A DNA stretch of 64,000 nucleotides from Streptomyces roseoverticillatus (lineage in GTDB: Bacteria; Actinomycetota; Actinomycetes; Streptomycetales; Streptomycetaceae), in the NCBI RefSeq assembly GCF_000719265.1, contig NZ_JOFL01000012.1:1-64000 (forward strand), written 5' to 3'. Each line of letters starts with the position of its first letter. The stretch's first letter is position 1. This document shows, in pieces, positions 50,406 to 59,530 of the stretch. Made by a program: the position numbers and the translations under genes. The notes beneath the pieces are model-generated. The model worked only from the letters and a program-made list of their open reading frames with translations. It was not told the DNA's origin and ran no database searches.

Positions 50406-52139
50406 GTGCTGGTCCGACTATCACGGGCATATCTGAGGCCCTACTCCACTTCGATCGCGCTGATCGTGCTCCTGCAGCTCGTCCAGACGCTTGCCACGCT
50501 CTACCTACCCTCTCTGAACGCCGACATCATCGACAACGGTGTCGTGAAGGGTGACACCGGCTACATCCTGTCCCTCGGCGGCGGGATGCTCGCGGTCACC
50601 CTGGCCCAGATCGTCTGCGCGATCGGGGCGACGTACTTCGGCGCCCGGACCGCGATGGCGGTCGGGCGCGATCTGCGCGCCGCCGTCTTCGACCGCGTGC
50701 AGTCCTTCTCCGCGCGCGAGATGGGGCACTTCGGCGCCCCCTCGCTGATCACCCGCACTACCAACGACGTGCAGCAGATCCAGCTGCTCGTCCTGATGGC
50801 ATTCACGCTGATGGTGTCCGCGCCGATCATGTGCGTGGGCGGCATCCTGATGGCGCTCGACCAGGACGTGCCGCTGTCCGCCCTGCTGCTCGTCATCGTG
50901 CCCGTCCTCGGCGTGATCGTCTCGCTGATCATCTGGCGGATGCGACCGGTTTTCCGCGGCGTGCAGGACAAGATCGACACGGTCAACCGGGTGCTGCGCG
51001 AGCAGATCACCGGCATCCGCGTCATCCGCGCCTTCGTCCGCGACACCCACGAGCGGGAACGTTTCGACGGCGCGAACGCCGACCTGATGGACGTCTCGCT
51101 CAAGGCCGGCCGGCTGATGTCGCTGATGTTCCCGTCCGTGATGCTGGTCGTGAACCTCTCCTCCATCGCCGTGCTCTGGTTCGGCGGTCACCGCATCGAG
51201 AGCGGCGACATGGAGATCGGTGCGCTGACGGCGTTCCTCAGCTATCTGATGCAGATCCTGATGGCCGTCATGATGGCCACCTTCATGTTCATGATGGTGC
51301 CGCGCGCCGAGGTCTGCGCCGAGCGCGTCCAGGAGGTCCTCTCCACCGACTCCAGCGTCGTGCCGCCGGCGAAGCCGGTCACCGCGCTGCGCGGCGGCGG
51401 GCACCTGGAGCTCAGCGGCGTCGAGTTCCGCTATCCGGGCGCGGAGGAGCCGGTCCTCAAGGACATCTCGCTCGTGGCCCGGCCCGGTGAGATCACGGCC
51501 GTCATCGGCTCCACCGGCAGCGGCAAGTCCACGCTGCTGGGGCTGATCCCGAGGCTCTTCGACGCGACCGCCGGAACGGTCACCGTCGGGGGCGTCGACG
51601 TCCGCGAGCTCGACCCCGTCCGCTCCGCCGAGGCCATCGGCTTCGTCCCGCAGAAGCCCTACCTGTTCTCCGGGACCGTCGCCTCCAACCTCCGCTACGG
51701 GCGCCCCGACGCGAGTGACGAGGAGCTGTGGGAGGCGCTGGAGACCGCGCAGGCCCGCGACTTCGTCGCGAGCATGGAGGACGGCCTGGAGGCGCCGATC
51801 GCGCAGGGCGGCACCAACGTCTCCGGCGGGCAGCGGCAGCGGCTCGCCATCGCCCGCGCCCTGGTCCGCAAGCCGGACATCTATCTCTTCGACGACTCCT
51901 TCTCCGCCCTCGACTACGCCACCGACGCCCGGCTGCGGGCCGCGCTGGCCCGCGAGACGGGGAACGCCACGGTCGTCATCGTCGCCCAGCGCGTCTCCAC
52001 GATCCGCGACGCCGATCGCATCGTCGTCCTGGACGAGGGCCGCGTCGTCGGCACCGGCACCCACGGCGAGCTGATGGCCGGCAACGAGACCTACCGGGAG
52101 ATCGTGCTCTCCCAGCTCACCGAGGAGGAGGCGGCGTGA
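50406..52139 (+). CDS. ABC exporter half-transporter with degenerate NBD
   Basis: The 577-residue protein has six membrane helices and an ATPase domain: Walker A GSTGSGKST near residue 368, Q-loop FVPQKPYLF, signature VSGGQRQR. The catalytic Glu after Walker B is replaced by Asp497 (IYLFDDSFSALD), as in the weak site of heterodimeric exporters such as BmrC and TM287. GTG 50406 has a TAGGCT box 8 bases upstream and no ribosome-binding site, suggesting a leaderless mRNA. It overlaps the partner gene by 4 bases. Confidence 0.93.
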   Translation: MLVRLSRAYLRPYSTSIALIVLLQLVQTLATLYLPSLNADIIDNGVVKGDTGYILSLGGGMLAVTLAQIVCAIGATYFGARTAMAVGRDLRAAVFDRVQSFSAREMGHFGAPSLITRTTNDVQQIQLLVLMAFTLMVSAPIMCVGGILMALDQDVPLSALLLVIVPVLGVIVSLIIWRMRPVFRGVQDKIDTVNRVLREQITGIRVIRAFVRDTHERERFDGANADLMDVSLKAGRLMSLMFPSVMLVVNLSSIAVLWFGGHRIESGDMEIGALTAFLSYLMQILMAVMMATFMFMMVPRAEVCAERVQEVLSTDSSVVPPAKPVTALRGGGHLELSGVEFRYPGAEEPVLKDISLVARPGEITAVIGSTGSGKSTLLGLIPRLFDATAGTVTVGGVDVRELDPVRSAEAIGFVPQKPYLFSGTVASNLRYGRPDASDEELWEALETAQARDFVASMEDGLEAPIAQGGTNVSGGQRQRLAIARALVRKPDIYLFDDSFSALDYATDARLRAALARETGNATVVIVAQRVSTIRDADRIVVLDEGRVVGTGTHGELMAGNETYREIVLSQLTEEEAA

Positions 52140-54175
52140 CGACCCCGGAGAAACCGGCTTCCCCGGGCGGGGACAAGGCTGCGGGCGGCGGGCCCGCGGG
52201 CGGCAAGCCCGGCGCACCGGCCGCCGGCGGCCCCGCCCGCCGCGGGCCCGCCCCCGCCACCGGCATCGCCCGCTTCATGGGCGGCCAGCCCACCGAGCGG
52301 TCCATGGACTTCGCCGGGTCCGCCAAGCGCCTGCTGGGCACCCTCAGACCCGAGCGGTCCCTGATCACCGTCGCGCTCGTCCTGTGCGTCGCGAGCGTCA
52401 CCCTGTCGGTCCTCGGACCGAAGATCCTCGGCCGGGCCACCGACCTGATCTTCGCGGGGGTCATAGGCAACAAGTTCCCCGACGGCATCACCAAGGCCGA
52501 GGCCGTCGAGCAGATGCGGCGGCAGGGCAACGGCACCGTCGCCGACCTGCTCGGCTCGGTCGACTTCACCCCCGGCCACGGCATCGACTTCGACGCCGTG
52601 GGCGAGGTGCTGCTGTGGGTCCTGCTGATCTACGTCGGCGCGTCCCTGTTCGGGCTCGTCCAGGCGCGGCTCGCCACCACCGTCGTGCAGCGCGCCGTCT
52701 TCCGGCTGCGCCGCCGGGTCGAGGAGAAGCTCGGCCGGCTGCCGCTCAGCTACTTCGACAAGCAGCCGCGCGGCGAGGTCCTCTCCCGCGCCACGAACGA
52801 CATCGACAACATCGCCCAGACGCTCCAGCAGACCATGAGCCAGATAGTCACCTCGCTGCTGACGATCGCCGGCGTGCTGGCCGTCATGTTCTGGATCTCC
52901 TGGCTGCTCGCCCTGGTGGCGCTGGTCACCGTCCCCGTGTCCGTCATCGTCGCCACGAAGATCGGCAAGCGGGCGCAGCCGCAGTTCGTCGCCCAGTGGA
53001 AGACCACCGGCACGCTCAACGCCCACATCGAGGAGATGTACACCGGGCACGCGCTGGTCAAGGTCTTCGGCCGCGAGAAGGAGTCCGCGGAGATCTTCCG
53101 CAAGGAGAACGAGGACCTCTTCCAGGCCGGCTTCAAGGCCCAGTTCATCTCGGGCGTCATCCAGCCCGCGATGATGTTCATCGGCAACCTCAACTACGTG
53201 CTCGTCGCCGTCGTCGGCGGCCTGCGGGTCGCCTCCGGCGCGCTGTCCATCGGTGACGTACAGGCCTTCGTGCAGTACTCGCGCCAGTTCAGCCAGCCGC
53301 TCACGCAGGTGGCCTCCATGGCCAACCTCGTGCAGTCCGGCGTCGCCTCCGCCGAGCGCGTCTTCGAGCTGCTCGACGCCGAGGAGCAGTCGGCCGACCC
53401 GGCGGACGCCCCGAAGCCGGGCCGGGTGCACGGCGAGGTGGCCTTCGAGGAGGTCTCCTTCCGCTACGAGCCGGACAAGCCCCTCATCGAGGGCCTGTCC
53501 CTGACCGTGCGGCCCGGCCAGACCGTCGCCATCGTCGGCCCGACCGGCGCCGGCAAGACCACGCTGGTCAACTTGCTGATGCGGTTCTACGAGGTGGGCG
53601 GCGGCCGCATCACCCTCGACGGGACCGACATCGCCGCCATGTCGCGCGAGGAGCTGCGCTCCCACATCGGCATGGTCCTCCAGGACACCTGGCTCTTCGG
53701 CGGCACGATCGCGGACAACATCGCCTACGGGGCGCCCGCCGGCACCTCGATGGACAAGATCGTCGCGGCGGCCAGGGCCACGCACGTCGACCGCTTCGTG
53801 CGGACGCTCCCCGACGGCTACGACACCGTCATCGACGACGAGGGCTCCGGCGTCAGCGTCGGCGAGAAGCAGCTCATCACCATCGCCCGGGCGTTCCTGG
53901 CCGAGCCGGAGATCCTCGTCCTCGACGAGGCGACCAGCTCCGTCGACACCCGTACGGAGGTCCTCATCCAGCAGGCGATGGGCCGGCTGCGCACGGGGCG
54001 CACCAGCTTCGTGATCGCGCACCGGCTCTCCACGATCCGGGACGCGGACGTCATCCTCGTGATGGAGTCCGGCCGGATCGTGGAACAGGGCACGCACGAC
54101 GGGCTGCTGGCGGCGGGCGGCGCGTACGCGCGGTTGTACGAGGCGCAGTTCGCGGAGCCGGCCGTGGAGGCGTAG
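52136..54175 (+). CDS. ABC exporter half-transporter, catalytic partner
   Basis: The 679-residue protein has an N-terminal Gly/Pro/Ala-rich cytoplasmic tail of about 60 residues and six membrane helices with an extended first loop. The ATPase domain has Walker A GPTGAGKTT near residue 468, a Walker B with intact Glu (LVLDEATSSVD) and the H-loop IAHRLSTI. The signature is VSVGEKQL instead of LSGGQ, with Val for the first Gly. So the signature here is the variant one and the partner has the canonical one, the expected asymmetry. The GTG overlaps the upstream stop. Confidence 0.94.
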   Translation: MTTPEKPASPGGDKAAGGGPAGGKPGAPAAGGPARRGPAPATGIARFMGGQPTERSMDFAGSAKRLLGTLRPERSLITVALVLCVASVTLSVLGPKILGRATDLIFAGVIGNKFPDGITKAEAVEQMRRQGNGTVADLLGSVDFTPGHGIDFDAVGEVLLWVLLIYVGASLFGLVQARLATTVVQRAVFRLRRRVEEKLGRLPLSYFDKQPRGEVLSRATNDIDNIAQTLQQTMSQIVTSLLTIAGVLAVMFWISWLLALVALVTVPVSVIVATKIGKRAQPQFVAQWKTTGTLNAHIEEMYTGHALVKVFGREKESAEIFRKENEDLFQAGFKAQFISGVIQPAMMFIGNLNYVLVAVVGGLRVASGALSIGDVQAFVQYSRQFSQPLTQVASMANLVQSGVASAERVFELLDAEEQSADPADAPKPGRVHGEVAFEEVSFRYEPDKPLIEGLSLTVRPGQTVAIVGPTGAGKTTLVNLLMRFYEVGGGRITLDGTDIAAMSREELRSHIGMVLQDTWLFGGTIADNIAYGAPAGTSMDKIVAAARATHVDRFVRTLPDGYDTVIDDEGSGVSVGEKQLITIARAFLAEPEILVLDEATSSVDTRTEVLIQQAMGRLRTGRTSFVIAHRLSTIRDADVILVMESGRIVEQGTHDGLLAAGGAYARLYEAQFAEPAVEA

Positions 54176-54194
54176 CGCCTTTCCGGCGGATTGC

Positions 54195-54205
54195 GGGGGG
54201 GGGGG
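54195..54205. repeat. Run of 11 G
   Basis: A G11 homopolymer lies about 20 bases after the exporter stop codon. Its length may vary in the genome or be a sequencing uncertainty. Confidence 0.85.
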
Positions 54206-54227
54206 CGCCGGTTTCGGTGGCGCCGCA

Positions 54228-54361
54228 TTCCGCCGGACCCTCGCCGCGGTGGCTTGGCGCCGCGGCGGTTCTGAGAGGCAGAGCCTCTCAACACCAGCGG
54301 CTGCCGGCGCCATGTTTGTCCCGCCGCCGCGGCGCGCAACCACCGCGGCGGCGTCCGGCGG
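54228..54361. repeat. Second bracketed intergenic element
   Basis: An inverted repeat at 54228-54252 and 54340-54361 (core TTCCGCCGGACCCTCGCCG on the left) brackets about 87 bases. The left arm is identical over its 19-bp core to the arm at 16618-16636. The interior holds a single AGAGGC/GCCTCT dyad instead of a tandem array. It lies between converging genes, as does the first. Confidence 0.8.
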
Positions 54362-54374
54362 TGCCGGTCCGGGC

Positions 54375-55253
54375 TCAGCCCGGCCCCCGTCGCAGCCGGG
54401 CTGTCGCCCACCCCGCGATGCGTTCCAGCAGCTCAGCGCGCGCAGCGCTCTCCGCATGGCCGAAGCCCCGCTCGATCCACAGTTCCGTGGACCGTGGGTC
54501 GCCCGCGCCCGCGAGGGCGTAAGGGTGGTCGAGCGGGAAGTACGCGTCCCGGTCGCCGTGCACGATCAGCAGCGGCCGGGGCGCGATCATCGGGACGGCC
54601 TCGACGGGCGAGAGCGGGACCGGGTCCCAGTCCTCCGCCTGGACCCGCGTCCCCAGCCCGTAGCGCGCGATCAGCCGCCCCGCGGGGCGTGAGATCGCCC
54701 AGTGCAGACGACGCATGGGTGCGGTACCGCGGTAATACCACCGTGCGGGCGCACTGACGGCCACGACCGTGTCGGAATGTGCGTCCGTGCGCCCTCCGTG
54801 CTCCCCGTGCCCGGCAGGCCGCTCGCGGCCGTAGAGCGCGGCGTGCCGCAGGGCCACCGAGCCGCCCATCGAAAAGCCGACGGTGGCCACGCGCTCGTGC
54901 CCGAGGGAGCGTGCCCAGCGCACGGCCGCGGCCAGGTCGAGCACCTCGCGGTCGCCGACCGAGGAGCGGCCGCCCGAGCCGCCGTGGCCCCGGAAGGAGA
55001 ATGTGATCACGGCCGCACGCTGGGCGAACACCTGCGCCGCCCGGCGCAGGCCGGGCCGGTCGAGGGCGCCCGTGAAGCCGTGCGCGAGCACCACCGCGGG
55101 GGTGTCCGGAGGGGGGATCCGCGAGCCCGCGCGGGGCTCGTAGGCCGCTTCCACCCGGACTCCGTCGGCTGTCAAGAGCGCGATGCGATGACCACTCGAA
55201 GTGATCGACGGAACACAAGGTCGTGCAAAATCGTCCGGACCTCGGAAAGTCAT
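54375..55253 (-). CDS. Alpha/beta-hydrolase
   Basis: The 292-residue protein has the alpha/beta-hydrolase core: HGFTGALDRPG oxyanion region, nucleophile Ser in GFSMGGS, Asp in HGDRDAYF and His in RGFGHAES. Substrate is unknown. The ATG at 55253 is used; an in-frame ATG at 55319 would add 22 residues and neither has a strong ribosome-binding site. It is divergent from glnR. Confidence 0.85.
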   Translation of the reverse strand: MTFRGPDDFARPCVPSITSSGHRIALLTADGVRVEAAYEPRAGSRIPPPDTPAVVLAHGFTGALDRPGLRRAAQVFAQRAAVITFSFRGHGGSGGRSSVGDREVLDLAAAVRWARSLGHERVATVGFSMGGSVALRHAALYGRERPAGHGEHGGRTDAHSDTVVAVSAPARWYYRGTAPMRRLHWAISRPAGRLIARYGLGTRVQAEDWDPVPLSPVEAVPMIAPRPLLIVHGDRDAYFPLDHPYALAGAGDPRSTELWIERGFGHAESAARAELLERIAGWATARLRRGPG

Positions 55254-55454
55254 GTGGGTTATTCTGCTGGGCAGAGAGGATCCGGGCAGAGTAGCCCCCG
55301 GGTCCTTTTGTGCATTCATGAGCTGAACACGTGCTGAACTTGTGCCCTCGACAGGTGCCGGGACGCACGCAACCGTACGAAGCAGTGCCGCACTCTCCCC
55401 CAGAGCAAGGCCTGGGTGGTACCCCTTCGCAGGGACCGAGGAGGAACCGACGTC

Positions 55455-55520
55455 ATGGGCGAGCGAAGCGCGCGGGTCCGCAAGGACCGTACGACCAGTG
55501 AGGCGGGTGGCAGCCGATGA
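55455..55520 (+). CDS. Upstream ORF translationally coupled to glnR
   Basis: A 21-codon frame beginning [12 protein letters not shown] has a perfect AGGAGG ribosome-binding site. It ends in a TGA that overlaps the glnR ATG (ATGA). GlnR itself has only a weak ribosome-binding site inside this frame. The peptide is basic with a Gly/Ser end. It may act by coupling or as a translated leader. Confidence 0.65.
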   Translation: MGERSARVRKDRTTSEAGGSR

Positions 55521-56293
55521 GTTCACTGCTGCTCCTGACCAATGCCCTCCAGCCCTCCACGGAGGTCCTGCCGGCGCTCGGCCTCCTCCTCCACAGCGTG
55601 CGGGTGGCCCCCGCCGAGGGCCCGGCCCTCGTGGACACCCCCGGGGCCGACGTCATACTGATCGACGGCCGCCGTGACCTTCCGCACGTGCGCAGCCTCT
55701 GCCAGCTGCTGCGCTCCACCGGCCCGGGCTGCCCGCTGATCCTCGTCGTCACCGAGGGCGGCCTCGCGGCCGTCACCGCCGACTGGGGCGTGGACGACGT
55801 CCTTCTCGACACCGCGGGCCCCGCCGAGGTCGAGGCGCGGCTGCGGCTGGCGATGGGCCGCCAGCAGATCTCGACGGACGACAGCCCCATGGAGATCCGC
55901 ACGGGCGACCTCTCCGTGGACGAGGCCACGTACAGCGCGAAGCTCAAGGGCCGGGTGCTGGACCTCACGTTCAAGGAGTTCGAGCTGCTGAAGTACCTCG
56001 CCCAGCATCCGGGGCGGGTCTTCACCCGGGCCCAGCTGCTGCAGGAGGTCTGGGGCTACGACTACTTCGGCGGTACGCGCACGGTGGACGTGCACGTGCG
56101 GCGGCTGCGGGCGAAGCTGGGGCCCGAGCACGAGTCGCTCATCGGCACCGTCCGGAATGTCGGCTATCGGTTCGTGGTGCCGGAGAAGATCGACAATCCG
56201 GGGGAGGGCAAGCCCAAGGACTCCGCCAAGGCGCGGCGGGCGGAGGAGCCGGAGGCCGCGGAGAGCGGGGCCGCTCGCCCGGCCGAGCGGTGA
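55517..56293 (+). CDS. glnR: GlnR, OmpR-type global nitrogen regulator
   Basis: The 258-residue protein is close to actinobacterial GlnR. Its atypical receiver domain has Asp50 in VILIDGRR but lacks the usual acidic pocket. The OmpR winged helix (about residues 130-225) contains [20 protein letters not shown] and [18 protein letters not shown]. Its charged C-terminal tail is variable in the family. GlnR controls glnA, amtB and other nitrogen genes as an orphan regulator, with no partner kinase encoded nearby. Confidence 0.96.
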   Translation: MSSLLLLTNALQPSTEVLPALGLLLHSVRVAPAEGPALVDTPGADVILIDGRRDLPHVRSLCQLLRSTGPGCPLILVVTEGGLAAVTADWGVDDVLLDTAGPAEVEARLRLAMGRQQISTDDSPMEIRTGDLSVDEATYSAKLKGRVLDLTFKEFELLKYLAQHPGRVFTRAQLLQEVWGYDYFGGTRTVDVHVRRLRAKLGPEHESLIGTVRNVGYRFVVPEKIDNPGEGKPKDSAKARRAEEPEAAESGAARPAER

Positions 56294-56317
56294 GTGGACC
56301 CGCGTAGACTGCCGCGC

Positions 56318-57346
56318 GTGGCCAAGGTGACGCGGGACGATGTGGCGAGACTGGCGGGGACGTCGACCGCGGTGGTCAGCTACGTCATCAACAACGGGCC
56401 GAGGCCGGTGGCCCCGGCCACGCGGGAGCGCGTGCTGGCCGCGATCAAGGAGCTGGGGTACCGGCCGGACCGGGTCGCCCAGGCGATGGCGTCCCGCCGT
56501 ACGGACCTCATAGGCCTGATCGTCCCGGACGCCCGCCAGCCGTTCTTCGCCGAGATGGCCCACGCCGTCGAACAGGCGGCGGCCGAGCGCGGGAAGATGG
56601 TGCTCGTCGGGAACTCCGACTACCTGGACGAGCGCGAAGTGCACTACCTGCGCGCGTTCCTCGGCATGCGGGTCTCCGGCCTGATCCTCATCAGCCAGGG
56701 CCCCAGCGAGCACGCGGCCGCGGAGATCGACGCCTGGGACGCCCGGGTGGTCCTCATGCACCGCCGGCCCGACGCGATCGACGACGTCGCCGTCGTCACC
56801 GACGACATCGGCGGCGCCCAGCTCGCCACCCGCCACCTGCTGGAGCACGGCCACCCCTACGTCGCCTGCCTCGGCGGCACCGAACGCACCCCGACCATAG
56901 GCGACCCCGTCACCGACCACGTCGAGGGCTGGCGCCGGGCCATGCGCGAGGCGGGGAAGTCCCTCGAAGGCCGCCTCTTCCCGGCCCCGTACAACCGCTA
57001 CGAGGCCTACAAGGTCGCCCTGGAGCTGCTCTCCGGCCCCGACCGCCCCCCGGCCCTGCTCTGCGCCACGGACGACCAGGCCATCGGCGTGCTGCGCGCG
57101 GCCCGCGAGCTGCGCATCGACGTGCCGGGCGAGCTGGCGGTCGCCGGCTTCGACGACGTCAAGGAAGCCGCCCTGACCGACCCGCCGCTGACCACGGTCG
57201 CCTCCGACCGGCAGGCCATGGCCCGCTCGGCCGTGGATCTCGTCCTGGACGACTCGCTCCGGGTGACGGGCACGCGCCGCGAGCGGCTCAAGCAGTTCCC
57301 GTCCGCGCTGGTGGTGCGGCGGTCCTGCGGCTGCGGCGGCGACTGA
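56318..57346 (+). CDS. LacI-family transcriptional regulator
   Basis: The 342-residue protein has an N-terminal LacI helix-turn-helix ([20 protein letters not shown], then [16 protein letters not shown]) and a periplasmic-binding-like effector domain. The C-terminus RRSCGCGG is unusual and could bind a metal. GTG 56318 is 7 bases after a TAGACT -10-like box and has no ribosome-binding site, so a leaderless transcript is likely. Effector and targets are unknown. Confidence 0.9.
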   Translation: MAKVTRDDVARLAGTSTAVVSYVINNGPRPVAPATRERVLAAIKELGYRPDRVAQAMASRRTDLIGLIVPDARQPFFAEMAHAVEQAAAERGKMVLVGNSDYLDEREVHYLRAFLGMRVSGLILISQGPSEHAAAEIDAWDARVVLMHRRPDAIDDVAVVTDDIGGAQLATRHLLEHGHPYVACLGGTERTPTIGDPVTDHVEGWRRAMREAGKSLEGRLFPAPYNRYEAYKVALELLSGPDRPPALLCATDDQAIGVLRAARELRIDVPGELAVAGFDDVKEAALTDPPLTTVASDRQAMARSAVDLVLDDSLRVTGTRRERLKQFPSALVVRRSCGCGGD

Positions 57347-57469
57347 CGACGCAGGTGTGGCGCCGCGCCCGCCCGGGCCGGGGTTGACCTTCACACCGGT
57401 GTCAGGCTCTAGCGTCGACGCGTGAGCAGCCGTCCCCGCGCTGCCGCCCGTACCGCAGGAGTGACACCC

Positions 57470-58297
57470 ATGGCCTCTTCCGGCACTTCTTCCGCCTCCC
57501 CTTTCGTCGTCCAGCGCGACGGCCGCGCGGCGACCGTCGCGGAACTGGCGCCGCTCGCCTTCGCGGGCTACGCCCACTTCACCGCGATGCAGGTGCGCGG
57601 GGGCCGGGTCCGGGGCCTCGACCTGCACCTGGACCGGCTGCGGTCCGCCTCGAAGGAGCTGTTCGGCCGGGCGCTGCCCGACGACCGGGTGCGGTCCCGC
57701 CTGCGGGCGGCCCTGGAAGGCGGTCCGGCCGACCTCTCGCTGACGGCCACGGTGTACTCGTCGGCGGGGGAGTTCACCGTCGCCGACCCGGACGCGGAGC
57801 CCGAGGTGCTGGTACGGACCGGGCCGGCCGCGTCCGGCCCGGTCGGCCCGCTGGCGCTCGCGCCGGCCGAGCACGAACGGTTCTTCCCGGCCGTGAAGCA
57901 CGTGGGGGAGCCGGCCAAGACCCACTTCCTGCGCCGGGCCGCGGACCAGGGATTTGACGACGCCGTCTTCGTCGACCGCCGGGGCCGGCTCAGCGAGGGC
58001 ACGATCTGGAACCTGGCCTTCTGGGACGGCTCGGCGGTGGTGTGGCCCGCGGCCGAGATGCTGACCGGCACGACGATGGGCATCGTCCGCCGGCAGCTGG
58101 ACCGCCTCGGCGTCCCCCAGCGCGTCCGGGAGATCACGACGGCCGACCTGCCGGGGCTGGCCGGGGCCGTGGTCATGAACTCGTGGACGCCGGGCGTGGC
58201 GGTGCACCGGATCGGCCCGGTGTCCCTGCCGCCGGCACCGTCCTTCGTGGACCTGCTCCACCGGGCCTACGCGGCGGAACCGCTCACTTCGCCCTGA
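57470..58297 (+). CDS. Class IV PLP-dependent aminotransferase
   Basis: The 275-residue protein has the class IV fold: the probable PLP Lys in AKTHFLRRAA, FVDRRGRLSEGTIWNLAFW, and GTTMGIVRRQL. Related enzymes include branched-chain aminotransferases and 4-amino-4-deoxychorismate lyase; the substrate is not decided. ATG 57470 has AGGAG eight bases upstream. An in-frame GTG at 57422, 6 bases after a TAGCGT box, could be a leaderless alternative start. Confidence 0.87.
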   Translation: MASSGTSSASPFVVQRDGRAATVAELAPLAFAGYAHFTAMQVRGGRVRGLDLHLDRLRSASKELFGRALPDDRVRSRLRAALEGGPADLSLTATVYSSAGEFTVADPDAEPEVLVRTGPAASGPVGPLALAPAEHERFFPAVKHVGEPAKTHFLRRAADQGFDDAVFVDRRGRLSEGTIWNLAFWDGSAVVWPAAEMLTGTTMGIVRRQLDRLGVPQRVREITTADLPGLAGAVVMNSWTPGVAVHRIGPVSLPPAPSFVDLLHRAYAAEPLTSP

Positions 58298-58460
58298 GGC
58301 GGGGGCGGGCGCCGGCCCCGGGGGGGGCGCTAGTGCGCCGAGAAGATCGCGTGCGCCGCCTCCGAGTTCACCGTGATCAGCTTGGCCGTGACCTCCAGGG
58401 TGGTCGGGGCGGCGCCACCCGGCCGCCCCGCAGCCCCTGTGAAGGTCCGCCGGGCAGGCC

Positions 58461-59384
58461 CTAGCTCTCCGTCCGGTACATCAGGTCCGTCTCGTGGATC
58501 TGGAAGCCCAGCCCCTCGTAGACCGCCACCGCCGCCGCGTTGTCGGCGTCCACGTAGAGCATCGCCGTCGGCAGGCCCTGGGCCGCCAGGTGGCGGAGGC
58601 CGAGCGTGGTGAGGGACTTGCCGAGGCCGCCGCCCTGGGCGCCGGGGGCCACGCCCAGGACGTAGACCTCGCCGAGGCCCTCCTCGGCGTGGATCTTCGT
58701 CCAGTGGAAGCCGATGACGCGGCCGTCCTTCTCGGCGAGGAAGAAGCCCTTGGGGTCGAACCAGTCGGCGGCCTTGCGGTCGTCGAGGTCCCGCTGGACG
58801 AGCGAGCCCTGTTCGGGGTGGTGGGCGAAGGCCGCCGCGTTCACGGCGAGCCACTCGGCGTCGTCCTCGCCGGGGCGGAAGGTCCGTACGGTCACGCCCG
58901 GGGGGAGCGCCGGCTCGGGGAGGACGAGGTCGTGCAGGGGGCGGCGCATCTGGCGGAGCTCGCGGAAGAGGCTCAGGCCCAGCACCTGCGCGAGGTGCCG
59001 CGCCGCCGGGTGCCCGCCGTGCGCCCACACCCGCAGCCGCTTGCCCGACTCGTGGAGCAGCGCGGAGCCGAGCGCCCGCCCGTGCCCGCGGCCCCGGTGC
59101 GAGGGGTGGACGACGAGCTCGCCCGCCGGCGCCTCGACGGGGTCGCTGTCCTCCAGTTGGCCGTAGCCCACGAGCAGTCCGTCGTCCGTCCGCAGCAGGA
59201 CGTGCCGGACGCCGGTCCGGCGCCCCTTCAGCTGCAGCCGGCCCTGCTCGGAGACGGCCGGCTGCCCGTCGGTCTCCGCCGCCTCGGTGATCAGCTGCAG
59301 CACGTCCTGCGCCGGTCCGGGCGCGAGTTCGTCCAGGACCTCGATCGACCGCTGCCCGTTCGCGTTGTTCGTGACGTCGCTCAT
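58461..59384 (-). CDS. mshD: Mycothiol synthase
   Basis: The 307-residue protein has two tandem GNAT domains. The first has the acetyl-CoA loop VVHPSHRGRGHGRAL; the second has VLGVAPGAQGGGLGKSL. This pattern and length match MshD, which acetylates Cys-GlcN-Ins in the last step of mycothiol synthesis. ATG 59384 begins MSDVTNNANGQRSIE. Confidence 0.94.
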   Translation of the reverse strand: MSDVTNNANGQRSIEVLDELAPGPAQDVLQLITEAAETDGQPAVSEQGRLQLKGRRTGVRHVLLRTDDGLLVGYGQLEDSDPVEAPAGELVVHPSHRGRGHGRALGSALLHESGKRLRVWAHGGHPAARHLAQVLGLSLFRELRQMRRPLHDLVLPEPALPPGVTVRTFRPGEDDAEWLAVNAAAFAHHPEQGSLVQRDLDDRKAADWFDPKGFFLAEKDGRVIGFHWTKIHAEEGLGEVYVLGVAPGAQGGGLGKSLTTLGLRHLAAQGLPTAMLYVDADNAAAVAVYEGLGFQIHETDLMYRTES

Positions 59385-59530
59385 GGTGCGAGCCTACGAC
59401 GCGGGTGACGGCGAATCGGCACAGCCGACCAGTGCCCGCTGTACCCGTCACGCGTGATCTCTTAAGGCCTGCTGGGCATGGTGGAGCTGAGGCCCCGCGC
59501 CGGCATTCGAGGTGTAGGCCGCGTGGGCGC

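Noticed and set aside
58330..58460. Peptide-like sequence ending EVTAKLITVNSEAAHAIFSAH just after the mshD stop, in another frame
   Set aside because: It looks more protein-like than most shadows, but it has no in-frame start with a ribosome-binding site between the mshD stop and the segment. It would need a frameshift at the end of mshD, whose own length is normal.
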